Positions 8,516 through 21,917 are shown, counted from the first letter of the stretch. The stretch: 64,000 bases of DNA from Rhodococcoides corynebacterioides (GCF_019834675.1 NZ_JABUBU010000011.1:33908-97907), one strand, 5' to 3'. Notes: a model not told the origin generated them from the sequence alone. Numbers and translations are program-made.

Positions 8516-9478
8516 ATGGACGTCCGGCGGCTGCGGGTACTTCGTGAGGTCGCCGATCGCGGCACGGTCGCCGCGGCGGCGGCCGCCCTGTCGACGACGC
8601 CGTCGGCGGTGTCGCAGCAGCTCAAGGTGCTCACCCGCGAGGCCGGGATCGCCCTGCTCGAACCGGACGGCCGGCGGCTGCGACTCACCGCCGCCGGACG
8701 GGCTTTGCTCCCGCACGTCGACGAGGTGCTCTCCGCCCTGGACCGGGCGGAGGCGGAGATGGCGTCGTTCACCGAGACCCCGCGCGGCACGGTGCGGGTC
8801 GCGCTGTTCCCGTCGGGCGCGGCCCTGCTGTTGCCGCGCGTGCTGCACCGGATGGCGGCGTCGGGCGTCACGCTGGACGCCCGTGACGAGGACGTCCCCG
8901 CGTCCGCGGTTCCGCGCCTGCTCGCCGACTACGACGTCGTCCTCACGCACCGCGACGAGCGGGCTCCGACCATCGCGTCCGACCGGGTCGCGGTGCGGAC
9001 CGTGCTGCGCGAGCCCATCGACCTCGTCGTACCCCCGGATCACCCGTTGGCGGGCCGGGACGCGGTCGAGGTGCGCGAGCTGGCCGACGAGCGGTGGATC
9101 AGCGTGCGCGGCGGCTTCCCGGTCGACGACGTCCTGCTCTCGGTGGCGGCGGTCACCGGCGTCGAGCCGCGGGTGGTGATGCGTATCAACGACTTTCGTC
9201 TCATCGAGGAGTTGGTCTCGGCGGGCCACGGCATCGCCCTCATGCCCCGGTACGCCTCCTCGCATCCCGGTGTGGCGCGGTGCCGGTTGGCCGGCGTGCG
9301 GGCGGCCCGGGTGTACGACGTCGCCACCCGCCCCGGCGCGGATCTCCGCCCGGCCGTGCGGGCGGTCCTGCGGGCGTTCGACGCCGAGGTGGCCGCGCTG
9401 CAGGACTCGGTCACTCCACCCGGCGACGACCCGCCTCGAGATCCGGGACCACCGGGATCAGCCGATCGAGGCCGCTGA
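8516..9478 (+). CDS. LysR family transcriptional regulator
   Basis: LysR-type regulator (320 aa). The N-terminal winged helix-turn-helix is clear (MDVRRLRVLREVADRGTVAA, then LSTTPSAVSQQLKVLTREAG), followed by a periplasmic-binding-like effector domain. The ATG lies 72 bp from the divergent EamA exporter start; the shared AT-rich stretch around 8478-8515 (aatcgaattgtttcgac, then gtagttttctac) has short dyads typical of LysR sites. Most likely it controls the exporter and itself. Its 3' end overlaps the convergent STAS gene by 68 bp. Confidence 0.92.
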   Translation: MDVRRLRVLREVADRGTVAAAAAALSTTPSAVSQQLKVLTREAGIALLEPDGRRLRLTAAGRALLPHVDEVLSALDRAEAEMASFTETPRGTVRVALFPSGAALLLPRVLHRMAASGVTLDARDEDVPASAVPRLLADYDVVLTHRDERAPTIASDRVAVRTVLREPIDLVVPPDHPLAGRDAVEVRELADERWISVRGGFPVDDVLLSVAAVTGVEPRVVMRINDFRLIEELVSAGHGIALMPRYASSHPGVARCRLAGVRAARVYDVATRPGADLRPAVRAVLRAFDAEVAALQDSVTPPGDDPPRDPGPPGSADRGR

Positions 9479-9761
9479 GTTCGAAGGGCCGCACCACTTC
9501 CTGATGGTCGGCGATCGCCACGACGGGAGCCCGCGGCGGCACCTCGTTGCGCACCCGGATGAGAGCGGCGATCCCCGCGGAGGACAGGAAGTCGACCCCC
9601 GTCAGGTCCAGGAGCACCGCCCGCACGGACGCGTCGACCGGCGACAGATGGATCGACGACGTCAGGTCGAGCGTGCCCCGGATCGTGAGAACGCGAATGC
9701 CTCGGTCGGTGGTCTCCGCAACGACGGCGCCGACGGCACCGACAGGTTCACGGTCCGCCAA
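9411..9761 (-). CDS. STAS domain anti-sigma factor antagonist-like protein
   Basis: Single STAS domain protein (about 116 aa). The core LLDLTGVDFLSSAGIAALI carries the Ser that SpoIIAA-type antagonists have at their phosphorylation site (SSAG). A TTG at 9761 is proposed as start because AAGGGG lies 6 nt upstream and the protein then has a normal STAS length; the frame stays open to 9839. There is no adjacent anti-sigma kinase or sigma factor, so its partner is elsewhere in the genome. The 3' end overlaps the convergent LysR gene (9411-9478). Confidence 0.8.
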   Translation of the reverse strand: MADREPVGAVGAVVAETTDRGIRVLTIRGTLDLTSSIHLSPVDASVRAVLLDLTGVDFLSSAGIAALIRVRNEVPPRAPVVAIADHQEVVRPFELSGLDRLIPVVPDLEAGRRRVE

Positions 9762-9843
9762 CGCCCACCCCTTCGTGTCCGGCCGGTCGCGGTCCGACCG
9801 GCACCCCCGAATCGGGGGCCGAGGACGCAGGTCGCCCACCGCG

Positions 9844-9883
9844 GCCGCCGACAGGCTTGCAGCCTGTCACACCTGTCGGCGGC
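9844..9883 (-). terminator. leuA terminator hairpin
   Basis: A perfect 12-bp stem (9844-9855 with 9872-9883; arm GCCGCCGACAGG) just beyond the leuA stop. Its loop contains GCCTGTC, which can instead pair with GACAGGC of the 5' arm, giving a competing 7-bp hairpin. No long U-run follows. Confidence 0.55.
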
Positions 9884-9900
9884 GCGGGGGCGAAATGTGG

Positions 9901-11847
<1,947 letters not shown>

Positions 11848-11849
11848 TC

Positions 11850-11855
11850 ACCCTA
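11850..11855 (-). promoter_or_regulatory. -10 box of the leuL-leuA transcript
   Basis: TAGGGT on the minus strand, 7 nt before the leuL ATG, consistent with a leaderless start. No clear -35 is seen. Confidence 0.55.
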
Positions 11856-11888
11856 CTCCGGTGCGGCGCTCGGAACGAGCCCGGGGCG

Positions 11889-13176
11889 TCAGCGGGGCAA
11901 GCGAGCGAGCCACGGCTGCGGGTCGATCGTGTCCGTGCCGCGGGCGCGGCAGGCCGCCAGCAGGTCGTGACCGACGTCGACGGTGCGCAGGTACCGGCTC
12001 CACTGCGTGGCCGCCCAGGCGCGGTCGTCGGCGACGGCGTGTTCGGCGGCGGACGCCGCCCCCGCGAGTTCGAACTGCACGTCGCGGCGCAGGGCCATCG
12101 ACGACGGCGCGTCGGGAGCGGCGTGCTGGATCGGGTCGCCCCAGCCCGGCGGCGACGGCCAGCCCGCCCGCGGCCAGGGACGCGGCCCCGACCCGCAGGG
12201 CGGTGACGGTCGCGTGGGACCGCGGGTGCAGGGCCCGGCGCAGCCGGAAGCCGACCGACGGGCGGGCCATGGGAATGCCGTCGTGCATCGCGTCGGACGC
12301 GTGGCCCGGGTCGACCGGACCGGACGCGCCGGCCACCGCGACCGCGTGGTGAATGTCCTGCAAGCGCATGACCAGCGGGTCGTTCGGCCGCAGAGCCGGC
12401 AGACGCGCGTCGTGCAGGGTCGCCCACGCCGTGTCGACGGCCGCGGCGGCGCGGTGCCGCGCGGACGCCACCCGCGGATCGGCCGTGCCGTCCGTGCCAT
12501 TCGTGCCGCCGGTGGTCGGGACGGAGCCGGCATCCCGCACCGCGAGGAACGCCGCCACCGCACGGTCCGCGGCGGCGACGGCCTCGCGCTCGGGCGCCCG
12601 GCGGGGGTCGGCGCGTCGGCTGCGCAGCGGATCGCGGATCGCCGGCGCCGTCGAGACGACGGCGGCCCATAGCGCGCCGAGAGCGACGCATCCGGCGTTG
12701 ACCGACCACGACACCCCGGCGAGCGGTACGACGGACCCGATGGCGCACGTCAGCACGAAGAAGAACGGGCCGGGCGGACCCAACCGCAGCGCGTCGACGA
12801 CGAACGCGCCGACCATCGCGGTCACGGTCAGCACCACGACCAGGATCGCGCCCCCGACCACACTGCGCGCCGGGGTGTACTGACCGACCAGTCCGCTCAC
12901 GGCCGCCGACGCGGTCAGGGCGAGACCGGCGGTGAGGACCACCGCCCACCGCGCTCTAAACGCCCGGCCCTCGCCGTAGACGACGGCGAAGCCGCCCGCG
13001 GCCGTCAGCAGCGCCTCGGTCTGGAAACCGAGCGTGAGCAGCACCAATGCCGGGATTCCGAAGGCCAGGGCCGCGCGCACGCCGCCCGGCCACCGTCGGC
13101 CACGCGCCGGGATCTCGACGAACATCCGTCGTAGTCCGTGCCGCGGCGGCAGGGCGGAGGAATCGACGGAGTTCAC
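11889..13176 (-). pseudogene. FUSC family membrane protein, apparently frameshifted
   Basis: Membrane protein resembling the fusaric-acid-resistance (FUSC) family. From GTG 13176 the frame encodes four to five membrane helices (GVRAALAFGIPALVLLTLGF and following), a cytoplasmic linker, then the start of a second membrane region (LRVGAASLAAGGLAVAAGLG). There the frame turns into Arg/Pro-rich sequence running to 11848, while a plausible C-terminus (ALRRDVQFELAGAASAAEH to the stop at 11889) is in another frame. The switch is at a CCCC run, 12139-12142, consistent with one extra base. A full FUSC protein would also have more helices here, so some second-domain sequence seems lost. TACCAT lies 6 nt before GTG, suggesting a leaderless message. 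A real mutation and a sequencing error cannot be separated. Confidence 0.65.
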
Positions 13177-13288
13177 GGATCGATGGTAGGGAGCGGGCAC
13201 GCGATTGCTCTCCTCGGTGCCGTTCTCGGTAGGCTGACTCGCCGACCCGACCCGGAGCGAAGACAGCAGTCCAGGAGGTAGTACCAGC

Positions 13289-15590
<2,302 letters not shown>

Positions 15591-15608
15591 GTCGGGTTCG
15601 GCAGACGC

Positions 15609-16286
15609 TCAGTTGCGGGACACCGAGTCCTCCGACGGGATGTAGCCGCCGAGGATCGGACTCCACGACCACAGCCGGCCGCCCATGCGGTACCGGCCGT
15701 GTCGCAGTCCGGTGTCGAGGGCGGTGGCCTCGCCGCTCACCACCGCGGACAGCATGAGGTTCTCGCCGAGGACCGCCACGACGTCCGCGTCGGCCACGTC
15801 GTCCCCGGTGTAGTCCCCCGCGTAGTCGGAGTCGACGGACACGGCGGACGCGAGGTCGAGCGGCTCCATCGATTCCGCGGTGCCCTCCGGGGCGTGCAGG
15901 AAGCCCGAGGTGTGCGCGCAGCCGTCGGCTCGACATCGCTCGAAGTCAGCGAGGCGGGGCAGCCGGTCGATCAGCGGCCAGAGGCCGTCGGTGTGCCAGT
16001 CCGCGAGCGCGCGGCTCGCGTCGTCGTGATCGCGGGGGGCCTCGCCCTGCGCGGTGCGCCACCAGGCGAGCAACGCCGTGAACTCCTCGACGACGGGGCC
16101 GTGCCGGTACCAGCACGGGGCAACGGTCTCGGTGAGCTCGTAGCGGTCGCGCAGCCACCACACCCAGTCCACCAGGTCGTCCCACAGGCGGGCGGCGTCG
16201 TGTCGGTCGAGCGAACGCCAGGCGTAGCGGGCCGACGCGGAGTCGGGCGGCTGACCCGACGGGTCGTTCGGGGGTAGAGCAGGCAT
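15609..16286 (-). CDS. Hypothetical protein, Trp/Asp-rich
   Basis: A 225-aa acidic protein I do not recognise. It has a Trp-rich helical N-terminus (DDLVDWVWWLRDRYELTE), a CxxxxC pair (ERCRADGCAHTSGF), and a C-terminus resembling a wall- or ligand-binding fold (YRMGGRLWSWSPILGGYIP). There is no signal peptide or membrane helix. ATG 16286 (MPALPPNDPSGQ) is preferred because upstream codons give Arg-rich shadow sequence. It is convergent with asd and has no operon partner. Confidence 0.75.
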   Translation of the reverse strand: MPALPPNDPSGQPPDSASARYAWRSLDRHDAARLWDDLVDWVWWLRDRYELTETVAPCWYRHGPVVEEFTALLAWWRTAQGEAPRDHDDASRALADWHTDGLWPLIDRLPRLADFERCRADGCAHTSGFLHAPEGTAESMEPLDLASAVSVDSDYAGDYTGDDVADADVVAVLGENLMLSAVVSGEATALDTGLRHGRYRMGGRLWSWSPILGGYIPSEDSVSRN

Positions 16287-16520
16287 CGGCGTCCTCGGAT
16301 CGCTCGGGTACGAGCGAGTCGTGATCGGCGGGGCACATCTGCCGGACGACGCGGGTTCGATCGTCACGGGCACTCGCAGTCCGGTCGGTCCCCACCGTGA
16401 AGCGGGCCGACGCGGGCTCGCACCGACACTAGGACGCCCTCGGGAACGGGCGCAAGTGTGCATCCTCCCGTGAACCGCCCGTCGGATCGGGACGATCGGC
16501 AGGTCGACGGACCGAGTCGG

Positions 16521-16718
16521 TCAGTACGCCGATTTGGGGATCGCGATCCAGAGCACGAGGTACACCACGAACTGCGGACCGGGCAGGATGCAGGACAGGA
16601 CGAACAGCAGACGAACCAGGTTGGGGCTCAGTCCGAACCGCTCGGCCAGGCCGCCGCAGACGCCGGCGACGACCTTGCTGCGACGGGAACGGGTGAGACG
16701 ACGAGCGGGCGTGGTCAT
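16521..16718 (-). CDS. PspC domain membrane protein
   Basis: Small envelope-stress protein (65 aa) consisting of one PspC domain: basic start RRLTRSRRSKVVAGVCGGLA, then ERFGLSPNLVRLLFVLSCIL and a second hydrophobic stretch, giving one or two membrane helices. ATG 16718 gives the normal compact PspC length. It is divergent from the pimC-like gene with a 181-bp spacer in which I see no clear motif. Stand-alone PspC proteins in actinobacteria are thought to monitor membrane state. Confidence 0.9.
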   Translation of the reverse strand: MTTPARRLTRSRRSKVVAGVCGGLAERFGLSPNLVRLLFVLSCILPGPQFVVYLVLWIAIPKSAY

Positions 16719-16899
16719 GACGGGCGTCCTTCGGTCGGTCGGCGGGTGGTCACCTCGACAACGACCCGGGCCGGACGGTGGTTCCCCCGGGGGGGCGCGC
16801 CGTCCGGGACGGCTCCGGTCTCCACAGTTCGCGAGACGTTCGCCGGGTGGCTCGTCGTCGTACACCGGTCCCGGGCGGTGCGCGGTCGATACTCCGGCC

Positions 16900-17982
16900 A
16901 TGCGCATCGTGCAGGTGGCCAACTTCTACGGCCCGCGATCGGGCGGGCTCCGCACCGCCGTCGACCACCTCGGCGCCGGGTACGTCGCCCGCGGCCACCG
17001 CGTCACGCTGATCGTGCCGGGGACGTCGTACGCCGAGTCGACGACGGCCACCGGCGTGCGGCGGATCGAGGTCCCGTCGTCGGGTCTGCCGTTCACCGGT
17101 GGCTATCGGGTGGCGCGTCCCGGCACCACGGCGGAGGTGATCGCCGAGATCGGAGCCGACGTGCTCGAGGTGTCGGACCGGTTGACGCTGCGCGGTCTCG
17201 GCGCGTGGGCGCGTGACCGCGGCATCCGCAGCGTGATGATCAGCCACGAACGGCTGGACCGGTTGCTCGGTCAGGTGATGCCGGGCGTCGTCGCGCGGCG
17301 GGTGGCGGACGCGGCGAACCGTCGGAGCGCCGCCGGGCACGACGCGGTGGTGTGCACGACGGAGTTCGCGCAGCGAGAGTTCGACCGGATCGCGGTGGAC
17401 GCGCGGCGGGTGGCGCTCGGAGTGGACCTCGACCTCTTCCATCCCCGGCGACGACGTCGGAACGAGGGGCGGCACGTCCGGCTGGTGCACTGCGGCCGAC
17501 TGTCGGTGGAGAAGCACGCGGAGCGCAGCATCGACGCCCTCGCTCAGCTGCGGCGCGGTGGGCTCGACGCCGAGCTGACGGTGGTGGGGGACGGGCCGCG
17601 GCGCGGCGCGTTGGAGCGACGGGCGGCCGGGCTCCCGGTGCACTTCACCGGGTTCGTCGGCGATCGTCTGCGGGTCGCGCGCCTGCTCGCGGGTGCCGAC
17701 GTCGCCCTGGCGCCGGGGCCGCACGAGACCTTCGGGCTCGCCGCGCTCGAGGCCCTCGCCTCCGGTACGCCGGCCGTCGTCTCCGGGACGTCGGCGTCCG
17801 CCGAGATCGTGACCCCCGCCTGCGGTGCGGCGGTGGGCAACACCGGGCGCGAGTTCGCCGAGGGCATCGCGCGGGTCCTGGACCTGTCCGGCGGGCGGGT
17901 CACCGCGCGCACGCGTGCCGAGGAATTCGCCTGGCCCGTCGCGGTCGACGCGATGCTCGGCGTGCTGACCGAGGCAACTTAA
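16900..17982 (+). CDS. pimC: PimC-like GDP-mannose-dependent mannosyltransferase
   Basis: GT4-family glycosyltransferase (360 aa) closely resembling mycobacterial PimC, which adds the third mannose to phosphatidylinositol mannosides at the inner membrane. Shared landmarks: N-terminal MRIVQVANFYGPRSGGLRTA, the ISHERLDRLLGQ segment, LVHCGRLSVEKHAERSIDAL and the E-x7-E nucleotide-sugar motif in PHETFGLAALEALASGTPA. ATG 16900 matches the family N-terminus. It ends where the TetR operator begins. In M. tuberculosis pimC is strain-variable; here it is on a core-like segment. Confidence 0.88.
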   Translation: MRIVQVANFYGPRSGGLRTAVDHLGAGYVARGHRVTLIVPGTSYAESTTATGVRRIEVPSSGLPFTGGYRVARPGTTAEVIAEIGADVLEVSDRLTLRGLGAWARDRGIRSVMISHERLDRLLGQVMPGVVARRVADAANRRSAAGHDAVVCTTEFAQREFDRIAVDARRVALGVDLDLFHPRRRRRNEGRHVRLVHCGRLSVEKHAERSIDALAQLRRGGLDAELTVVGDGPRRGALERRAAGLPVHFTGFVGDRLRVARLLAGADVALAPGPHETFGLAALEALASGTPAVVSGTSASAEIVTPACGAAVGNTGREFAEGIARVLDLSGGRVTARTRAEEFAWPVAVDAMLGVLTEAT

Positions 17983-18019
17983 AGTCAGTCTGGACTGTTT
18001 GTAAGTTTCCCGCTATCGT
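17978..18019 (+). promoter_or_regulatory. TetR operator and promoter
   Basis: A 28-bp imperfect palindrome (17978-18005) with perfect core CAGTC-TG-GACTG and matching CTTA/TAAG ends overlaps the pimC stop. A -10 box TATCGT (18014-18019) follows, 7 nt before the regulator GTG, so the message is probably leaderless. The operator covers the -35 area, fitting autorepression by the downstream TetR protein. Confidence 0.65.
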
Positions 18020-18026
18020 CGCCGGT

Positions 18027-18611
18027 GTGAGCGACACCACTACCGCCCCCGCACCGCCGCGGCGCACGCAGGCCGAGCGCACGGCGGCCACGCGCGCCCG
18101 GCTGCTCGACGCCGCCATCGACGCTCTCGTCGACCTCGGCTACGCCCGGACGTCGACGCAGGAGATCGCGCGTCGGGCCGGGGTGTCGCGCGGCGCCCAG
18201 CTGCATCACTTCCCCACCCGTGAGGCGCTGGTGGTCGCGGCCGTCGAGCACCTGGTCGATCGTCGGCTCGCGGAGTTCCTCGACGTCGATCGGGAGACTC
18301 CCGGACTGGAGCTGCTGCTCGAGGCGTTCTCCGGCCCGCTGTTCCACGCGGCGCTGGAGCTGTGGGTGGCGGCCCGGACGGACCCGTCGCTGCACGCCGC
18401 CATGCTGCCGCTCGAACGCAAGGTCACCGAGGCACTCGAGCTCGGGGGACGCGAGATCTACGGCGACCGGATGAGTCCTGCCGCCTTCCAACTGAGCATC
18501 GAACTGGCGAGGGGGATGGCGGTGTCCGCCATCCTGCGCACGCCCCGAGAGGAGAACGAGATGCGGACCCGACTGCTGCCCGTGTGGGAGAAGGCGGTGA
18601 CCGAGGCATGA
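18027..18611 (+). CDS. TetR family regulator
   Basis: TetR-type repressor (194 aa). The DNA-binding domain spans about residues 15-60 (TRARLLDAAIDALVDLGYAR, then TQEIARRAGVSRGAQLHHFPT); the rest is an all-helical ligand domain. GTG 18027 lies 7 nt after the -10 box. Its stop overlaps the monooxygenase start (ATGA), so it is the first gene of a three-gene operon and probably responds to a substrate of the two oxidative enzymes that follow. Confidence 0.93.
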   Translation: MSDTTTAPAPPRRTQAERTAATRARLLDAAIDALVDLGYARTSTQEIARRAGVSRGAQLHHFPTREALVVAAVEHLVDRRLAEFLDVDRETPGLELLLEAFSGPLFHAALELWVAARTDPSLHAAMLPLERKVTEALELGGREIYGDRMSPAAFQLSIELARGMAVSAILRTPREENEMRTRLLPVWEKAVTEA

Positions 18612-20149
18612 CCACGTCGATCGAGCCGTCGGCGCGAGAGTTGCCCGCGCACAGCGACATTCTCGTGGTGGGGTCCGGCTTCGCCGGCATGGGCGTCGTC
18701 GCGCGTGTCCTGCGTCAGGACCCGACCGCGGACATCACCGTGATCGAGCGAGCCCACGACGTCGGGGGCACCTGGCGGGACAACACCTACCCGGGCGTCG
18801 CCTGCGACGTGCCCACCTCGCTCTACTCGTTCTCCTTCGCCCCGTACGCGGACTGGAAGCACACCTTCGCGAGGGGGCCGGAGATCCACGAGTACCTGCG
18901 CGGCGTGGCCGACCGACACGGCATCCGCGAGCGGCTGATCACCGGGTGCGCACTGCTCGACGCCCGCTGGGACGAGGACCGATGCCGGTGGCACGTCACC
19001 ACCGAGAAGGGCGAATGCACGGCGCGCGTCCTCGTCGCCGCGACCGGCACGCTGTCGACGCCCAAACTGCCCGCCGTGCCCGGTCTCGACACGTTCCAGG
19101 GGCAGGCGTTCCATTCCGCCACCTGGGATCACGACGTGGACCTGGCCGGCAAGCGCGTCGCCGTCGTCGGGACGGGCGCGTCGGCCATCCAGTTCGTCCC
19201 GGAGATCGCGCCGATCGCGCAGCACACCGTCGTGTTCCAGCGCACCCCGGCGTGGGTGGTCCCGCGCGCGGACCGCACCCGCGGGCCGCTGGAGCGGGCG
19301 CTGTACCGCCGCGCACCGTGGACGCTCAAGGCGCAGCGCGGCGCGATCTACGCCTACCGCGAGATGTACGTGGAGATGATGGCGCGGCGGCCGAAGTTGC
19401 TCGGCGCGGCACACCTGGTGGCCACGGCGTTCCTGCACCGCAAGGTGCGGGACCGGACGCTGCGCGAGCGCGTCGTGCCGTCGTACCGCATCGGGTGCAA
19501 GCGCATGCTGCTCTCCAACGACTGGTACGACACCCTGCAGCGTCCCGACGTCGACTTGGTCGACTCCGGGTTGACGGCGGTGACGCCCACGGGCGTCGTC
19601 GACCGGGACGGGCGCGAGCGCGAGGTCGACGTCATCGTCTTCGGGACCGGGTTCACGCCGACGGAACCCCCTGTGGCGCACCTGATCCGGGACGGCGAGG
19701 GCGTCACGCTCGCCGAGCGGTGGCAAGGCAGCCCGCGGGCGTACCGCGGCACCACCATCGCCGGGTTCCCCAACCTGTTCATGATGTACGGGCCCAACAC
19801 GAACCTCGGGCACAGCTCCATCGTCTACATGCTCGAATCCCAGTCCGCCTACCTCGAATCGGCGCTGCGGGAGATGTCCGACGCCGGCATCGAGGCGGTG
19901 GACGTGCGGCCCGACGCCCTGGAGTCCTGGAACGCCGACCTCGACCGCGATCTCGCCGGGACGGTGTGGAACACGGGCGGGTGCTCGAGCTGGTATCTCG
20001 ATGCCAGCGGCCGCAATTCGGCGATGTGGCCCACGTTCACGTGGCTCTTCCGCCGGGCCACCAAGAAGTTCGATCGGGAGAACTACCGCGCGCTGCGTCC
20101 GGTGACCGCGACGCGGACCGACCCCGCGACCGAGAAGGTGAACGCATGA
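18608..20149 (+). CDS. Flavin Baeyer-Villiger monooxygenase
   Basis: FAD- and NADPH-dependent monooxygenase (513 aa) that inserts oxygen next to a ketone to form an ester or lactone. Two Rossmann motifs are seen (VVGSGFAGMG near residue 20, VVGTGASAIQFVPEI near 180) with the BVMO fingerprint between them (FQGQAFHSATWDHD, fitting FxGxxxHxxxW). GGTWRDNTYPGVACDVPTSL is also typical. Start and stop overlap the neighbours by 4 nt each. The substrate is not predictable; the cyclic-ketone or steroid side is suggested by the GMC oxidoreductase downstream. Confidence 0.92.
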   Translation: MTTSIEPSARELPAHSDILVVGSGFAGMGVVARVLRQDPTADITVIERAHDVGGTWRDNTYPGVACDVPTSLYSFSFAPYADWKHTFARGPEIHEYLRGVADRHGIRERLITGCALLDARWDEDRCRWHVTTEKGECTARVLVAATGTLSTPKLPAVPGLDTFQGQAFHSATWDHDVDLAGKRVAVVGTGASAIQFVPEIAPIAQHTVVFQRTPAWVVPRADRTRGPLERALYRRAPWTLKAQRGAIYAYREMYVEMMARRPKLLGAAHLVATAFLHRKVRDRTLRERVVPSYRIGCKRMLLSNDWYDTLQRPDVDLVDSGLTAVTPTGVVDRDGREREVDVIVFGTGFTPTEPPVAHLIRDGEGVTLAERWQGSPRAYRGTTIAGFPNLFMMYGPNTNLGHSSIVYMLESQSAYLESALREMSDAGIEAVDVRPDALESWNADLDRDLAGTVWNTGGCSSWYLDASGRNSAMWPTFTWLFRRATKKFDRENYRALRPVTATRTDPATEKVNA

Positions 20150-21852
20150 AGGACACGTACGACGTCATCGTGATCGGCTCGGGCTTCGGCGGCAGTGTCG
20201 CCGCCCTGCGCGCCACGGAGAAGGGCTACCGGGTGGGCGTGCTGGAATCCGGCCGTCGCTTCGAGGACCACGAACTGCCCAAGACCAGCTGGCGGCTGCG
20301 AAAGTACCTGTGGGCGCCGCTGATCGGGTGCTACGGACTCCAGCGCATCCACCTGCTGCCGAACGTCCTCGTCATGGCCGGCGCCGGCGTCGGTGGCGGG
20401 TCGCTGAACTACGCCAACACCCTCTACCAGCCGCCGACTCCGTTCTTCCGCGATCCGCAGTGGGGTGACATCACCGACTGGGAGAAGGAGATGGCGCCGT
20501 ACTACGACCAGGCCAAGCGCATGCTCGGCGTCGAGGACAACCCGACCATCACCCCCGCCGACAAGATCATGCGCGACATCGCCGAGGAGATGGGCGTCGG
20601 CGACACCTTCGGCACCACGCCCGTCGGCGTGTTCTTCGGTGCGCCGGGGCAGAAGGGCAAGGACGTCCCCGATCCGTACTTCGGGGGCGTCGGACCCACG
20701 CGCACCGGCTGCACCGAATGCGGCTCGTGCATGACCGGCTGCCGGGTGGGCGCGAAGAACACGCTGGTCAAGAACTACCTTCACCTCGCCGAACGAGCCG
20801 GTGCCACCGTACATCCGCTCACCACGGTGACCTCGGTGCGTCCCCGGTCCGGCGGTGGCTACGAGGTCCGCGTGCGCCGTACCGGCGCGAAGCTGCGCCG
20901 TGCCGAGACGGTGATGACGGCGTCGCAGGTGGTGTTCGCGGCCGGCACCTACGGGACGCAGAAGCTGATGCTCGCCATGAAGGAGAGCGGGGAGCTGCCG
21001 CGCCTGTCGGACAAACTCGGCTCGGTGGTGCGCACCAACTCCGAGGCGGTCCTCGCGGCCACCGCCCGCGATCGCCAGATCGACTTCACCGAGGGTGTGG
21101 CCATCACGTCGTCGTTCCACCCGAATGACCACACGCACATCGAGCCGGTGCGATACGGCAAGGGCAGCAACGCGATCGGGCTGCTGCAGACCGTGCTCAG
21201 CGACGGCGGTGGGCGACTGCCCCGGCCGCTGAAGACGCTGGGCGTCGCCGTGCGGCACCCGGCTGCCACGCTGCGGAGCCTGTCGGTGCGGAACTGGTCG
21301 GAGCGCACGGTCATCGCGCTGGTCATGCAGACCGACGACAACTCCCTGGAGCTCGGGTCGAAGAAGGGGCGATTCGGTCGACGGCTGACGTCCCGTCCCG
21401 GTGGGGGAACGCCGCCGCCGAAATGGATTCCGGAAGGGCACGTCGCGATTCGCAAGGCCGCCGACAAGATCGGCGGCGATCCCGGCGGATCGTTCGCGGA
21501 CGTCTTCGACATTCCGATGACGGCGCATTTCCTCGGGGGTTGCGTCATCGGGGCCACGCCGGAGCGCGGCGTCATCGACCCGTACCACCGGGTCTACGGG
21601 TACGAGGGACTCCACGTGGTCGACGGGTCCGCCGTCAGCGCCAACCTCGGGGTGAACCCGTCGCTCACCATCACCGCCCAGGCCGAGCGGGCCCTGGCGC
21701 TCTGGCCCAACAAGGGCGAGGAGGACCGTCGTCCGCCGATGCAGGGCGAGTACGTGGCGCTGCCACCGCAGAGCCCGGCCGCACCGGTGGTGCCGGTGCA
21801 CGCACCGGGCGCTCTCCGGCTGCCGTTGACGGTGGTCGGCCAGGATCGCTGA
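20146..21852 (+). CDS. choD: GMC oxidoreductase, ChoD-like
   Basis: FAD-dependent alcohol oxidoreductase (568 aa) resembling M. tuberculosis ChoD (Rv3409c), once annotated as cholesterol oxidase. FAD-binding start YDVIVIGSGFGGSVAALRAT, the AGAGVGGGSLNYANTLY loop, and a C-terminal active-site block (AHFLGGCVIGATPERGVIDP, then VVDGSAVSANLGVNPSLT) agree along the length. A Cys cluster C-x2-C-x2-C-x3-C (CTECGSCMTGC, about residue 190) resembles an iron-sulfur site and is kept in the family. ATGA overlap with the BVMO gene. The likely role is oxidation of a sterol-like or hydroxylated substrate to a ketone. Confidence 0.88.
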   Translation: MKDTYDVIVIGSGFGGSVAALRATEKGYRVGVLESGRRFEDHELPKTSWRLRKYLWAPLIGCYGLQRIHLLPNVLVMAGAGVGGGSLNYANTLYQPPTPFFRDPQWGDITDWEKEMAPYYDQAKRMLGVEDNPTITPADKIMRDIAEEMGVGDTFGTTPVGVFFGAPGQKGKDVPDPYFGGVGPTRTGCTECGSCMTGCRVGAKNTLVKNYLHLAERAGATVHPLTTVTSVRPRSGGGYEVRVRRTGAKLRRAETVMTASQVVFAAGTYGTQKLMLAMKESGELPRLSDKLGSVVRTNSEAVLAATARDRQIDFTEGVAITSSFHPNDHTHIEPVRYGKGSNAIGLLQTVLSDGGGRLPRPLKTLGVAVRHPAATLRSLSVRNWSERTVIALVMQTDDNSLELGSKKGRFGRRLTSRPGGGTPPPKWIPEGHVAIRKAADKIGGDPGGSFADVFDIPMTAHFLGGCVIGATPERGVIDPYHRVYGYEGLHVVDGSAVSANLGVNPSLTITAQAERALALWPNKGEEDRRPPMQGEYVALPPQSPAAPVVPVHAPGALRLPLTVVGQDR

Positions 21853-21890
21853 CCCTGCCCGGGCCAGGACCGGCTCTGGACCGGTCCCGG

Positions 21891-21917
21891 CCCGGTCCGG
21901 ACGACGTTCGGACCGGG
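21891..21917 (+). terminator. Hairpin after the TetR-BVMO-GMC operon
   Basis: Perfect 9-bp stem CCCGGTCCG/CGGACCGGG with a 9-nt loop, 39 nt after the GMC stop. No U-tract; likely terminator or 3' end stabiliser. Neighbouring GGACCGG copies (around 21867-21885) could form alternative stems. Confidence 0.5.

Noticed and set aside
18946..21852. 968-aa frame joined to the GMC oxidoreductase
   Set aside because: The first two thirds are an out-of-frame reading of the BVMO gene; the real start is ATG 20146 with a Rossmann motif.
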